Program-made: the position numbers and the translations under genes
The notes under the pieces: model-generated
Database searches by the model: none
Told to the model about the DNA's origin: nothing
The model's input: only the letters and a program-made list of their open reading frames with translations
Source of the DNA: Xenococcus sp. MO_188.B8
GTDB taxonomy: Bacteria; Cyanobacteriota; Cyanobacteriia; Cyanobacteriales; Xenococcaceae
Assembly (NCBI GenBank): GCA_030065615.1
Contig: JASJDR010000003.1
Span: 27,147 to 91,146, forward strand
DNA length: 64,000 bases
Reading direction: 5' to 3'
Part shown: piece by piece, positions 27,038-36,872 of the stretch
How the letters are laid out: each line of letters starts with the position of its first letter
How positions within the stretch are numbered: the stretch's first letter is position 1

Positions 27038-27994
27038 TTAACTAGCTAAATATTCTCTAATAACAGTCTTCCTTTGACGCAGTTTGGTCAAAGCTTCTCG
27101 TTCAATTTGCCTTACTCTTTCCCTGCTAATACTCAAGAAGGTTCCTATTTTGGCTAAAGTTAGGGGCTTACCGTCTTTTAAGCCAAATCTTAGGGATATT
27201 ACCTCTTGTTGTTGGGGAGTTAATTCTGACATCAAGCGGTAGAGATCCTTTTTCAGGGAGGAAGAAGTAGCATAGTCTTCAGGGGATTGTCCCATGTCGA
27301 CCAGCATATCGCCCAATTCAGTGTCATTATTATCTCCTACTTTGACATCGAGGGAGATTGGTTGACGAGATTTTTCGAGATAGTCTCTAACTTGCTTGGG
27401 CGTTAAATCAAGTTCCTCGGCTAACTCCGTAATAGTTGCCATTCTTCCCTTTTGCTGTGCTAATTTTCTTTGAGCTTTCTTGATTTTATTGAGCTTTTCC
27501 GTAATGTGAATTGGGAGCCGGATTGTCCGCCCTTTTTCAGCGATCGCTCTAGTGATGGCTTGACGGATCCACCAGTAGGCATAGGTAGAGAAACGATATC
27601 CTTTAGTGGGATCGAATTTTTCGACACCTCGTTGCATCCCAATCGTTCCTTCTTGAATTAAGTCCAATAAGTCTAGATTGCGCTTAAGATACTTTTTGGC
27701 TACCGAAACTACTAGACGCAGATTTGCTTCAACCATTTTCCGTTTAGCAGCTTCTCCTGCCTCAAGAGCTGCTTTTAACTCTGGCACTGAAAGCTCAGCT
27801 TCTTTTGCCCATTGAGAATAGGTTGGTTCTTGACCTAGGTTTTCTTGGAGAGATTCTTTGATTTTGACTAAGGCGATTTCCTTTTGTACTCGTTTTGCAT
27901 AGTGAATTTCTTCCTCATGGGTTAGAAGATCTACTCGCCCAATTTCTTTTAAATAGCTTCTAACAAGATCGTTGGATTTACTGGTTGGTTTCAT
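27038..27994 (-). CDS. Group 2 sigma-70 factor (RpoD/SigA-like, non-essential type)
   Basis: The 318-residue protein has region 1.2 ([24 protein letters not shown]), region 2 (about 87-160: [53 protein letters not shown]), region 3 and region 4 (about 260-315: [29 protein letters not shown]). It lacks region 1.1, so it is a group 2 factor such as SigB, SigC, SigD or SigE; I cannot choose with confidence. Such factors handle stress, dark or nutrient responses. Confidence 0.9.
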   Translation of the reverse strand: MKPTSKSNDLVRSYLKEIGRVDLLTHEEEIHYAKRVQKEIALVKIKESLQENLGQEPTYSQWAKEAELSVPELKAALEAGEAAKRKMVEANLRLVVSVAKKYLKRNLDLLDLIQEGTIGMQRGVEKFDPTKGYRFSTYAYWWIRQAITRAIAEKGRTIRLPIHITEKLNKIKKAQRKLAQQKGRMATITELAEELDLTPKQVRDYLEKSRQPISLDVKVGDNNDTELGDMLVDMGQSPEDYATSSSLKKDLYRLMSELTPQQQEVISLRFGLKDGKPLTLAKIGTFLSISRERVRQIEREALTKLRQRKTVIREYLAS

Positions 27995-28477
27995 AATTTA
28001 TTCCGTATTGTTTTCGTTAGTGCTTTAATAATAGGGTTTTATAAAACAAGTAAATAAGGCTGTGTGGATGATATTTAGAAAAATTTAGAGATTTAATATA
28101 AATGTGTATCAGACTTGTCCCCGCTAACTAGGACAGTTTGACTAATTTAAGCTAACTATTGGCAAAGTTAGTTTGTTATTTGTTAACTATTGTAACGTAA
28201 ATGAAAATGAAACACAATTCTTATCATAATTTCACTGAACTTAAACATATGTTTTGGTGGGCACTGTTTCTATGGAAGTAAAGAGTCATGTTACTTGGAC
28301 ATTGATTTTTTTAGAGTTTTTTTTACTTAAATTTAAGAAGAGGACTGCAAATTCCCTAATTTTGCGGTTGCGCCTTAAGAGTTTATGGAGTAAGAATACA
28401 CCATCGTAACACTAGGATACCTGCATTTAAAAACGAGAAATGCATCCTAGACAACAAATTTAACTATTAACGGGATA
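27995..28477. promoter_or_regulatory. 483-bp spacer upstream of the sigma factor gene
   Basis: Likely holds the sigma factor promoter. Small frames of 26 and 45 codons (from 28201 and 28272) have no ribosome-binding site or family resemblance and are not called. No strong hairpin. Confidence 0.4.
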
Positions 28478-30169
28478 TTATTGGATAGTTTTGATTACAG
28501 GAAGATTAACTAAGGGAATGGTGAAGGTTACCGTAGAGCCCAAACCTTCCCCCATGCTGTAGAAAGAAATTGTCCCTCCCATAGCTTCTACTAGCTTTTG
28601 AGAAATTGCTAAGCCTAGACCAGTACCGCCGTAGGATTTAGTCCGAGAGCCATCCACCTGATAGAAATTTTCAAATAATTTATTCTGCTTTTCGAGGGAA
28701 ACCCCAATTCCCGTATCGGCAACACTAATTTTGACTGTTCCGGGAAATTGCTGAGAGCCCCAGTTAATTTTCTTGTTACTAATTTCCGCACTTACAGAAA
28801 CCCCCCCTTCATGGGTGAATTTAATCGCGTTGCCTACTAGATTAAGCATTACCTGTAATAAACGTTGATAATTACCATATAGCATTACAGGCGTTAGAGT
28901 CGCAGGAGTTTTGAGCTGAAAACTGAGATTATTTTGTTCTGCTTGAGTACGAATCAGATTATCAACATCTTGAAAGAGCTCATCCAGTTCGATATCGGTG
29001 AATTCTAAATCAATTTTGCCTGCTTCAATTTTGGCGATATCTAAGATGTCATTAATTAAATTGAGGAGGTGGAGGGAAGATTTATAAGCTTCTTGTAAAA
29101 ATTCTCGTTGTTCTTCAGGATTATCCGCCATTCCTTCTAAAAGTAACTTGAGAAAGCCGATAATGCCATTGAGGGGAGTGCGTAATTCGTGGGAAGTATT
29201 AGCTAAAAAATCACTCTTGAGGCGATTAGCTTCTTCTGCTTGTAGACTTGCTAGTTCTAAATCTTGATATAGTTTAGCATGAGCGATCGCTGTCCCCACA
29301 TGTTCGGTTAGTTCACGAAATAATTCAATTTCTGCTGTTTTCCAATTGCGATAGCGATCGCATTGTTGTAACAAGACTAAAGCATTACTTTCATTATTAT
29401 AGGAAGCAGAGGCTACTAAGACCGATTTACAATTCTGGTGGTCAAAACCCAGAGTATCTGCGGCAATAGGAATCGGTGAATTGAGAGCTTGTTTTAGATA
29501 GGATTCTTGCTCAATTTTCATGGTAGAACCCAGTACAGAAGGAATATTTTGTTGGCAATATTCTGCTACTACTGCAAGTTCAGTTTGCAAATAATTATGA
29601 GCTAAAATCAGACATCTACTGACGGAAAATACTTCTCCTAAGTTATCTACTGTTTGTTGCCAAATTGTTTCTAAGTTCAGACTACGACGAATCCGACCAG
29701 CAATCTGAGTTAAAAGTTTTTGATAACTAGAAATGGGGACAGGAGCACCAGAATTATTTAGAGGAAAAATTTCTGATTCGGCTAGTAAATGTCCCATAGC
29801 CAAAACTGTTGTTGGTTCGCCTTGACTAGGTAATATGGGACTAAGAATTAATTCTAAAGGAAAAGATTGTTCTTGGTATTGAAACCAGCAGTAAAACTGT
29901 TCTGGAAGTCGGCGATCAATAACCCGATTGATTTTACTCAGATATTGTTGGCGATCTCGAGGGGTAAAAATATCCTCGTAAGAAGAACCGATGATTGCTT
30001 GATTGTCTAAACCATACTCTTGTGCCTTGATCCACCAAAATGAAAGATAGATCCCAGAACGATCCTGAGTAAAAATCATTTCTGCACCAAAATTCCCCCA
30101 GTCAAGAGAATTGACAGAGCTGGTATCACTACTATCTGGAACTAAATCTGAATTAAATTCAGCGAACAT
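28478..30169 (-). CDS. PAS-GAF sensor histidine kinase
   Basis: The 563 residues comprise a PAS-like domain (about 25-135), a GAF domain (about 150-305), a HisKA domain with the H-box DFLANTSHELRTPLNGIIGF (His about 325) and a HATPase domain (LVGNAIKFTHEGG, VADTGIGV, GGTGLGLAISQKLVEAMGG). No membrane helix, so it is cytoplasmic. No response regulator gene lies beside it, so it is an orphan kinase as most are in cyanobacteria. Signal unknown. Confidence 0.9.
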   Translation of the reverse strand: MFAEFNSDLVPDSSDTSSVNSLDWGNFGAEMIFTQDRSGIYLSFWWIKAQEYGLDNQAIIGSSYEDIFTPRDRQQYLSKINRVIDRRLPEQFYCWFQYQEQSFPLELILSPILPSQGEPTTVLAMGHLLAESEIFPLNNSGAPVPISSYQKLLTQIAGRIRRSLNLETIWQQTVDNLGEVFSVSRCLILAHNYLQTELAVVAEYCQQNIPSVLGSTMKIEQESYLKQALNSPIPIAADTLGFDHQNCKSVLVASASYNNESNALVLLQQCDRYRNWKTAEIELFRELTEHVGTAIAHAKLYQDLELASLQAEEANRLKSDFLANTSHELRTPLNGIIGFLKLLLEGMADNPEEQREFLQEAYKSSLHLLNLINDILDIAKIEAGKIDLEFTDIELDELFQDVDNLIRTQAEQNNLSFQLKTPATLTPVMLYGNYQRLLQVMLNLVGNAIKFTHEGGVSVSAEISNKKINWGSQQFPGTVKISVADTGIGVSLEKQNKLFENFYQVDGSRTKSYGGTGLGLAISQKLVEAMGGTISFYSMGEGLGSTVTFTIPLVNLPVIKTIQ

Positions 30170-30317
30170 CAGTAAATATCCCTGGTTAGGCTAGGCAAAA
30201 AGGCAATCGCAACCTCTTCCCTGAAACTATAACCTATAGATATCTAAGATCGCGATACCTAATCTAGGAAAATTAAGATTAGTAACTCGACTTACAAATA
30301 TGGGATAGTTAGGACTG

Positions 30318-30338
30318 GTTACTAGTTACTAGTTACTA
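30318..30338. repeat. Three perfect heptanucleotide repeats (GTTACTA)
   Basis: GTTACTA repeated three times without gaps between the histidine kinase start and the RHH gene end. It is one of several heptamer arrays in spacers of this window. Confidence 0.8.
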
Positions 30339-30376
30339 AAAAGAGTCCACTGTTAAGGTATCAAGGTAGGAACATG

Positions 30377-30607
30377 TTAGTCATTCCATTCTCCTCGTGG
30401 GGGTAAAGGGGGATTTCGACGGAAGGTACGAGTTAAATCACCATCTACTGCTCTTTCCCCTTTGAGCCACTGCTTAAGGGCGACTTCGATGGTTTTACTC
30501 GGATTGTTAGTGAGATGTTTTAGTTCTTCTAAGACTTCAGCATCAAGATAAACGGATATTTCTACTTTTTCGGTGGAACGTTCCTTCTCCACAAGATTGT
30601 CATTCAT
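30377..30607 (-). CDS. Small ribbon-helix-helix-type protein
   Basis: The 76 residues contain a short beta strand and two helices typical of RHH/CopG DNA-binding proteins (EKVEISVYLDAEVLEELKHL, PSKTIEVALKQWL). The C-terminal tail (RNPPLPPRGEW) is encoded by a C-rich repeat-like tract often seen in cyanobacterial spacers, so the gene end may be a recent extension. No toxin gene is adjacent. A transcription-factor or orphan-antitoxin role is possible. Confidence 0.6.
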   Translation of the reverse strand: MNDNLVEKERSTEKVEISVYLDAEVLEELKHLTNNPSKTIEVALKQWLKGERAVDGDLTRTFRRNPPLPPRGEWND

Positions 30608-30780
30608 GCAATTGTCACAATAGTCTTCACTAGCTATTGTAACGGTTAGAACTTGCCAGAAATAAATTTGTTAACATCCTCGAGACAAGAATTTAAGATT
30701 GTTTAACTAGTAAACTCAGAAAATTGTTGTATTTTTAGAGAAACTATTGATAAATTCGCATAAAATTCTGATAAATTAGG

Positions 30781-31242
30781 GTGACTCAACAAAGTACAAC
30801 CAAAGCAACTACCAATATTCCTAATGGCAGCCGTGTTACCGATACCTACTATAGTATTTTGGGACTACATCCTGCCGCTTCTGAGATTGAGATTCGTCGT
30901 ACTTATCGCCAACTAAGCAAAAAATACCATCCAGATACTACGAATCTTCCCTTATCCGTTGCTCAAGCTAAATTTCAACGCATTAATGAAGCTTATGGCA
31001 TTCTTAGTAATCCCGAAAGGCGATCGCTTTATGACCTCAAAATTGGTTATTCTCGAATTAATGTGATTCAAGCACCTCAAGGTTGGGAATTTGATTCTGA
31101 CGACCACCAATCCACCTCAGCTTATCTAGATCCGTTTGATCGCCCTCTTTCATCGGGGGAGATTTTTGTGTTATTTCTCTTAGGATTGACTTTTATAGGC
31201 TGTATTCTTCTCGTTTTAACGGTGGCTTATTTACGAGGGTAA
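30781..31242 (+). CDS. J-domain membrane protein
   Basis: The 153-residue protein (GTG start) has an N-terminal J domain (about 20-85: YYSILGLHPAASEIEIRRTYRQLSKKYHPDT, with the diagnostic HPD; INEAYGILSNPERRSLYDL) and one C-terminal membrane helix (about 128-150). There is no Gly/Phe or zinc domain, so it is a type III J protein that may recruit Hsp70 to a membrane. It lies 177 bp before psbZ on the same strand. The ribosome-binding site before the GTG is weak. Confidence 0.85.
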   Translation: MTQQSTTKATTNIPNGSRVTDTYYSILGLHPAASEIEIRRTYRQLSKKYHPDTTNLPLSVAQAKFQRINEAYGILSNPERRSLYDLKIGYSRINVIQAPQGWEFDSDDHQSTSAYLDPFDRPLSSGEIFVLFLLGLTFIGCILLVLTVAYLRG

Positions 31243-31419
31243 ACTCAGCATTCTATAATTTACAAAATTTTAAGAATTATTACTTAACATTACCGAGCTG
31301 ATTTCTTCTCAGAGGTAGTCAATTTTTGGTAGCGTAATACTCAGGGAAAAATTAACTAAATAATAATTCTATTTAGCTGTCCGTTGCTCAAGCCTAATTA
31401 AATAAGGAGAAATCTCAAA

Positions 31420-31608
31420 ATGACTATTCTTTTTCAACTATTATTGACCGTTCTAGTTTTATTTTCATTCGTAATGGTTATTGGTGTACCTGTAGCCTAT
31501 GCTTCTCCCCAAAATTGGGGTCAGTCCAAAAACTTACTGTATTTAGGTTCTGGTATTTGGGTGCTGTTGGTGATTCTAGTAGGTGTTTTGAACTTTTTCG
31601 TAATCTAA
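31420..31608 (+). CDS. psbZ: Photosystem II reaction centre protein Z
   Basis: The 62-residue protein has two membrane helices joined by a short loop ([18 protein letters not shown] and [19 protein letters not shown]) and is full length for PsbZ (Ycf9). PsbZ is a peripheral PSII subunit near CP43. AAGGAG lies 11 nt upstream of the ATG. Confidence 0.97.
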   Translation: MTILFQLLLTVLVLFSFVMVIGVPVAYASPQNWGQSKNLLYLGSGIWVLLVILVGVLNFFVI

Positions 31609-31691
31609 AAGCCCCTAGATACTATAACCAGTGCGCGATTGTCTGAATAATAGCGATCGCGCCAGACCTCAGCAACCAAAGGAACATAATT

Positions 31692-31735
31692 AAACCTGAC
31701 CCCTAAAACCGAAAACCTAGAACCTAGAACTTAAT
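31692..31735. repeat. Heptanucleotide repeat before ribH
   Basis: CCCCTAA-AACCGAA-AACCTAG-AACCTAG-AACTTAA: five diverged 7-bp units ending 5 nt before the ribH start codon. They leave no room for a normal Shine-Dalgarno sequence. Confidence 0.65.
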
Positions 31736-31740
31736 TCAAT

Positions 31741-32235
31741 ATGGCTGTATTTGAAGGCAACTTTGCGGTTGATACATCTGCGTGGCGTTTTGCGATTATT
31801 GTTGGTCGTTTCAACGATCTAGTAACGGGGAAATTGCTCTCTGGTTGTCAGGATTGTCTGAAACGTCATGGCATAGATGTAAATCCCCAGGGGACTCAAG
31901 TAGATTATGTGTGGGTACCTGGTAGTTTTGAAATTCCGATGATGGCTCGTCAACTAGCAATCAGCGATCGCTATAATGCAATAATTTGTCTGGGAGCCGT
32001 GATTCGGGGACAAACACCTCACTTTGATTATGTTTCATCCGAAGCAGCTAAAGGAGTCGCTGCAGCCAGTTTCCAAACGGGAGTACCAGTAATTTTTGGA
32101 ATTTTAACCACAGATACCATGCAGCAAGCTTTAGAAAGAGCAGGCATTAAAAGCAATTTAGGTTGGAATTATGCTCTCGATGCCTTGGAAATGGCAAGTT
32201 TAATGCAACAGCTTAAGAATTCAGTAAACATTTGA
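31741..32235 (+). CDS. ribH: 6,7-dimethyl-8-ribityllumazine synthase
   Basis: RibH condenses a ribityl pyrimidine with dihydroxybutanone phosphate in the penultimate step of riboflavin synthesis. The 164-residue protein has the family motifs [40 protein letters not shown] and [17 protein letters not shown]. Full length. A heptamer repeat occupies the leader. Confidence 0.96.
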   Translation: MAVFEGNFAVDTSAWRFAIIVGRFNDLVTGKLLSGCQDCLKRHGIDVNPQGTQVDYVWVPGSFEIPMMARQLAISDRYNAIICLGAVIRGQTPHFDYVSSEAAKGVAAASFQTGVPVIFGILTTDTMQQALERAGIKSNLGWNYALDALEMASLMQQLKNSVNI

Positions 32236-32325
32236 CAATTGATGTCGGTTCGCTCCTCTTTCTCACCAAGGATAGAATAGCTTGAATATTTAACGAATAT
32301 TTGATCGCAAACAAGACTAATCGAG

Positions 32326-32802
32326 ATGGGAGCGCAACTAAAGAATACGGACTGTTTCACCGGCAAGTTACTAGTGATCGGTTGGCGAGAAATTGTTGCC
32401 TTACCAAATTTAGGCATTAGCCAGATTAAGGCAAAAATCGATACAGGAGCGAAATCTTCGGCTTTACACGCTCTGCATCTAGAAACATTCCAGCGTGATG
32501 GTCAAAAAATGATTCGCTTTTTGATTCATCCCGAGCAGCGGGATAGTAAACTTACGGTAACGGCAGAAGCCGCATTATTAGAATATCGAGAAGTCCGCAA
32601 TTCTGGTGGCAAAGTTCAACTACGTCCAGTGATCCTGACTAATGTAGAATTAGATGGTGTGCAGTGGCAGATCGAACTTACTCTTACTAATCGTGATGTC
32701 ATGGGATTTCGGATGTTACTCGGTAGACAAGCAATACGCGATCGCTTTCTTGTCGATCCAGGAAAATCATTTCTCCAAAGCAACCAACATCAAGAACAAT
32801 AG
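32326..32802 (+). CDS. Retropepsin-like (RimB/'ATP-dependent zinc protease' type) protein
   Basis: The 158 residues show the family signature [14 protein letters not shown], the aspartic-protease-like [12 protein letters not shown] (about 40-51) and the closing [19 protein letters not shown]. These proteins were first annotated as zinc proteases, but the D-T-G motif is retropepsin-like. They almost always pair with RimK, as here (26-bp gap), and may process RimK-added glutamates or a shared target. Confidence 0.85.
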   Translation: MGAQLKNTDCFTGKLLVIGWREIVALPNLGISQIKAKIDTGAKSSALHALHLETFQRDGQKMIRFLIHPEQRDSKLTVTAEAALLEYREVRNSGGKVQLRPVILTNVELDGVQWQIELTLTNRDVMGFRMLLGRQAIRDRFLVDPGKSFLQSNQHQEQ

Positions 32803-32828
32803 TACAAGTAAAGAATAATGCAAACAAG

Positions 32829-33734
32829 ATGAAAATTGCCATTTTGTCGCAAGATCCTGCTCTCTACTCTACTAGAAGGCTTAGAGAGGCAGGAGAAGCT
32901 CAGGGACATGATATGCGAGTGATTAACTATCTGCGCTGCTATATGAATATTACTTCCCGCCGACCTGCCATAGTTTATAATGGTAAACCTCTAGAGAATT
33001 TTGATGCTATTATTCCCCGCATTGGCGCATCCAGAACCTTTTATGGCACAGCTGTAGTCCGTCAGTTCGAGGTTATGGGAGTTTTTCCAGCTAATCAATC
33101 TCAGGCAATTTCTCGTTCTCGCGATAAGCTGCGCTGTTTGCAAATTCTGGCTAAAGAAGGAATTGGCTTACCCGTAACAGGGTTTGCCCATGCTATCCAA
33201 GATATTGATGGTTTAATCGAGACTGTAGGGGGTGCACCTTTGGTAATTAAGTTGCTCGAAGGCACCCAGGGAATAGGAGTTGTCTTAGCAGAAACTTATC
33301 AAGCAGCCAAGTCTGTCATTGAGGCCTTTCGCGGTTTAGATGCTAATATTTTAGTACAAGAGTATATTAAAGAAGCTCAGGGAGCTGATTTACGTTGTTT
33401 TGTACTTGGTGGCAAGGTCATAGCAGCGGTGAAACGTCAGGGAGCAAAAGGAGAATTTCGGTCTAATCTTCATCGAGGTGGTAAAGCTACCAAAATTAAA
33501 TTAACCCCCGAAGAAAGAAGTACGGCGATTCGCGCTGTCAAAGCTATGGGTTTGCAGATAGCTGGCGTAGACTTATTGCGTTCTCACCATGGTCCAGTAG
33601 TGATGGAAGTCAATTCATCTCCTGGTTTAGAAGGGATCGAAAAAGCCACAGCGATTAATGTAGCTGACAAAATAATTGAATATATAGCCAAGAATGCTAC
33701 TTCTGGGGAAACTCGCGATCGCGTTCAGTATTGA
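32829..33734 (+). CDS. rimK: RimK-family alpha-L-glutamate ligase
   Basis: The 301-residue ATP-grasp protein begins [18 protein letters not shown] and has [30 protein letters not shown] and the metal-binding [17 protein letters not shown]. RimK adds glutamates to the C-terminus of ribosomal protein S6 in E. coli; the target in cyanobacteria is not settled. Operon with the preceding retropepsin-like gene. Confidence 0.92.
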   Translation: MKIAILSQDPALYSTRRLREAGEAQGHDMRVINYLRCYMNITSRRPAIVYNGKPLENFDAIIPRIGASRTFYGTAVVRQFEVMGVFPANQSQAISRSRDKLRCLQILAKEGIGLPVTGFAHAIQDIDGLIETVGGAPLVIKLLEGTQGIGVVLAETYQAAKSVIEAFRGLDANILVQEYIKEAQGADLRCFVLGGKVIAAVKRQGAKGEFRSNLHRGGKATKIKLTPEERSTAIRAVKAMGLQIAGVDLLRSHHGPVVMEVNSSPGLEGIEKATAINVADKIIEYIAKNATSGETRDRVQY

Positions 33735-33801
33735 GTATTTAATTGACGTTCTGGTAAAATCAATTACCTACATCTGTGAATATTGTTTAATTCGGTATTA
33801 A

Positions 33802-34809
33802 ATGCCCAACTTTCTATCTTCAACTCTCGCGACTAAATTAGCGACTCCTCTTAATATTGGCTCGGTGTTGCTAGAAAGTAGAGTTTTACAGTCTCCGTTA
33901 TCTGGGGTAACTGATTTGGTTTTTCGCAGATTAGTTAGGCGCTACGCACCCAAATCGATGATCTATACCGAAATGGTGAGTGCCAAGGAAATACATCATC
34001 TCCAAACCTTACCTCAAATTATGGAAATTGCGACCGATGAGCAACCCATCAGCATTCAGTTATTTGATTGTCGTCCCGATTTTATGGCGGAAGTGGCGCA
34101 AAAAGCAGTAGGGGAGGGAGCCAAGACGGTCGATATTAATATGGGTTGTCCTGTAAATAAGATTACGAAAAAAGGCGGCGGTTCTTCTTTATTACGTCAA
34201 CCAGAAGTTGCAGAAGCGATTGTCAAAACTGTAGTTGAAGCAGTGAAGGTTCCTGTGACGGTAAAAACCCGTTTAGGTTGGGACGATCAGCAAATAAAGA
34301 TTCTTGATTTTGCCCGCAGAATGGAGGCTTCAGGAGCTAGTATGCTAACTTTACATGCTCGTACCCGTGCTCAAGGTTATAAGGGCACTGCGCGATGGGA
34401 ATGGATTGCTAAAGTCAAGGAAGTTTTGTCAATTCCTGTTATTGCCAATGGTGATATCTTTTCTGTCCCAGCCGCGATCGACTGTTTGTCCCAAACTGGA
34501 GCTGATGGAGTGATGTGTTCTCGGGGAACTTTAGGTTATCCCTTTTTGGTTGGGGAAATTGATCATTTTCTGCGAACAGGTCAAATTTTACCGGCTCCCA
34601 CTATTAAAGCCAGATTACAGTGTGCCCAAGAACATCTTCAAGGTTTATGGGAATATAAGGGACAACGGGGAATTATTCAGTCTCGCAAGCATATGGCTTG
34701 GTATTGTAAGGGTTTTTCGGGTGCTGCTGAATTACGTGATCAGCTATCCCGTATCGAAAGTTTAGAACAAGGCTACGAACTGCTAGATCGCGCAATTCTT
34801 GAAGCTTAG
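33802..34809 (+). CDS. tRNA-dihydrouridine synthase (Dus family)
   Basis: A full-length 335-residue FMN enzyme of the DusB/NifR3 type: SPLSGVTDLVFRRLVRRY, EMVSAKEI, the catalytic Cys in DINMGCPVNKITKKGGG, VTVKTRLGWDD, LHARTRAQGYKG and IANGDIFSV. It reduces uridines in tRNA D-loops. Single gene between rimK and gltX. Confidence 0.93.
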   Translation: MPNFLSSTLATKLATPLNIGSVLLESRVLQSPLSGVTDLVFRRLVRRYAPKSMIYTEMVSAKEIHHLQTLPQIMEIATDEQPISIQLFDCRPDFMAEVAQKAVGEGAKTVDINMGCPVNKITKKGGGSSLLRQPEVAEAIVKTVVEAVKVPVTVKTRLGWDDQQIKILDFARRMEASGASMLTLHARTRAQGYKGTARWEWIAKVKEVLSIPVIANGDIFSVPAAIDCLSQTGADGVMCSRGTLGYPFLVGEIDHFLRTGQILPAPTIKARLQCAQEHLQGLWEYKGQRGIIQSRKHMAWYCKGFSGAAELRDQLSRIESLEQGYELLDRAILEA

Positions 34810-34928
34810 AATAATAAAAGTTGCTCTAAGGATATAGTTTTTTGATGAGGGACGTAAATTGCCAAATTGTTGAGTTAATCCTAAAGATACAATGAGGGAT
34901 TGTACGCAAAAAAAGTAAGAGGTGTTCT

Positions 34929-36383
34929 GTGACTACTGTTAGAGTGAGAATTGCTCCTTCCCCAACGGGAAATTTACATATTGGGACGGCGCGAACTGCT
35001 GTTTTTAATTGGCTCTATGCTAGGCATAAGAACGGTAAGTTTATTTTACGCATTGAAGATACCGATCAAGCGCGATCGCGTCAGGAATATACGGAAAATA
35101 TCAAATCAGGATTAGAATGGCTCGGTTTAAACTGGGATGAAGGGCCATTCTTTCAAACCCAACGTTTAGATAAGTATCAAGCAGCAATTCAAATTCTTTT
35201 AGATCGAGGTTTAGCCTATCCTTGTTATTGTACTCCTGAAGAATTAGACCAAATGCGGGAAGCTCAAAAAGCTAATGGTTTAGCACCGCGTTATGATAAT
35301 CGTCATCGTAATTTAACTGGGCAAGAAAAGGCAGATTTTGTTGCAGCAGGACGCAAACCCGTCATTAGATTTAAAATTGATGACGATCGCGAAATTATCT
35401 GGCAAGATGCAGTAAGAGGTCGTGTCGTCTGGAAGGGTAGCGACTTAGGGGGTGATATGGTGATTGCTCGCGCTGGCGAAACAGATGACATTGGACAACC
35501 TCTGTATAATTTAGCTGTTGTGGTTGATGATATGGACATGGACATCAACTATGTGATTCGCGGAGAAGATCATATTGCTAATACAGCAAAACAGATTTTA
35601 CTTTACGAAGCATTAGGCGCAGAAGTCCCCGTATTTGCCCATACTCCCTTGATTCTCAATGAATCAGGTCGAAAACTTTCTAAAAGAGATGGTGTCACTT
35701 CCATCGATGACTTCCGCAAGATGGGTTTCTTGCCAGGCGCTTTAGCTAATTACATGGCTCTGTTGGGCTGGACTCCTCCCGATTCTACTGAAGAAATTTT
35801 TACTCTGGCTCAAGCAGCAAAACAGTTTGAGTTAGAACGAGTTAACAAAGCAGGAGCTAAATTTGACTGGGCAAAACTCGATTGGATTAACAGTCAGTAT
35901 CTTCATAAGCTACCGGTAGAGGAATTAGTAGAGTTATTAATTCCCTATTGGCAAGATGCTGGTTATCCAGTAGATTTAGATAGCGATCGCTCTTGGTTAG
36001 AAAGTCTCACCGCCATGATCGCTCCTAGCTTAAACCGTCTCAGCGATGGGGTGGCAGAAGCCAAGTTCTTTTTTAGTGAATCAGTAACACATACAGCAGA
36101 AGCGATCGATTTTCTCAAACAAGATGGTGTAAACGATATTCTGACAGGAGTTATCACTGCTCTGAATGAGGCAGAAACTTTTGAAGTTACTGATGCTAAA
36201 GCAATTATCAAGCAAGTTACCAAAAGCCTCAAAGTGAAAAAAGGTTTAGTCATGAGATCTTTGCGTGCTGGTTTAACCGGAGAAATGCATGGCCCAGATT
36301 TGATTCAATCTTGGTTACTCTTGCATCAAAAAGGATGGGATAAACTTCGTTTAGAAAAAGCTTTAACTCTAATTAATGGATAA
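34929..36383 (+). CDS. gltX: Glutamyl-tRNA synthetase
   Basis: The 484-residue class I synthetase starts at GTG (AAGAGG upstream) and has the HIGH motif ([14 protein letters not shown]), [15 protein letters not shown] and the KMSKS-like [10 protein letters not shown]. As cyanobacteria have no GlnRS, it is expected also to charge tRNA-Gln with Glu for the amidotransferase route; it also feeds tetrapyrrole synthesis. Confidence 0.97.
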   Translation: MTTVRVRIAPSPTGNLHIGTARTAVFNWLYARHKNGKFILRIEDTDQARSRQEYTENIKSGLEWLGLNWDEGPFFQTQRLDKYQAAIQILLDRGLAYPCYCTPEELDQMREAQKANGLAPRYDNRHRNLTGQEKADFVAAGRKPVIRFKIDDDREIIWQDAVRGRVVWKGSDLGGDMVIARAGETDDIGQPLYNLAVVVDDMDMDINYVIRGEDHIANTAKQILLYEALGAEVPVFAHTPLILNESGRKLSKRDGVTSIDDFRKMGFLPGALANYMALLGWTPPDSTEEIFTLAQAAKQFELERVNKAGAKFDWAKLDWINSQYLHKLPVEELVELLIPYWQDAGYPVDLDSDRSWLESLTAMIAPSLNRLSDGVAEAKFFFSESVTHTAEAIDFLKQDGVNDILTGVITALNEAETFEVTDAKAIIKQVTKSLKVKKGLVMRSLRAGLTGEMHGPDLIQSWLLLHQKGWDKLRLEKALTLING

Positions 36384-36484
36384 TTGATAATTCCCTATTA
36401 TTTCTGATATGGAGTAAAAATACCTCTTGTTTGATTAGAGTTTTGAGATTCATTTAAAAATTTTTCAGGGAATTACATCATTTC

Positions 36485-36730
36485 CGTAGGGGCTAACCGC
36501 CCTTCGGGTTCGACAACTTTTGACGAAGTCAGAGGAAGCCAAGGGGCTGATTCCGTCGTCGCACGGCGGAACTTGTACGCCCCGCCCGTCGTTTTATATG
36601 CGAAGCGGTATCCTTTAGGACGGCGGGGTCTCTCTGACAAAAGTTGCTCAGGAGAGAAATCCCAGCATTTCCTCTGGCAAAGAGCGCACTGTCTTACCCA
36701 CGAAAGTGTCTCCACGTTTGCCCCTACAGG
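36485..36730. mobile_element. GC-rich composite repeat element (MITE-like)
   Basis: About 245 bp in the 489-bp gltX-recN spacer are far more GC-rich than the surroundings. The ends carry GTAGGGGC and its complement GCCCCTAC. Inside, ACAACTTTTGACGAAGTCAGAG (in two parts) pairs with CTCTGACAAAAGTTG about 100 bp later. The internal string GCGAAGCGGTATCCTTTAGG resembles dispersed cyanobacterial repeats. Short ORFs here are on both strands and look fortuitous. The rest of the spacer (36384-36484, 36731-36872) is plain AT-rich DNA. Confidence 0.5.
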
Positions 36731-36872
36731 ATTTTATTTTGCCCAGCTACTTATAATCTTTACCCTAAAATATTTCTATTCCCCTTAGCTTCAGCTAAAC
36801 TTTTGATTAGGGCTGATTGATGAATTATTCCAATTCTGACAAACCTTATTGACACTCAGCTATTAGATGTAG

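Noticed and set aside
28201..28409. Short frames of 26 and 45 codons upstream of the sigma factor gene
   Set aside because: No ribosome-binding site, no family resemblance and atypical composition.
36473..36788. Two short ORFs on opposite strands in the gltX-recN spacer
   Set aside because: Both lie in a GC-rich repeat island, overlap each other and have no family resemblance or ribosome-binding site.
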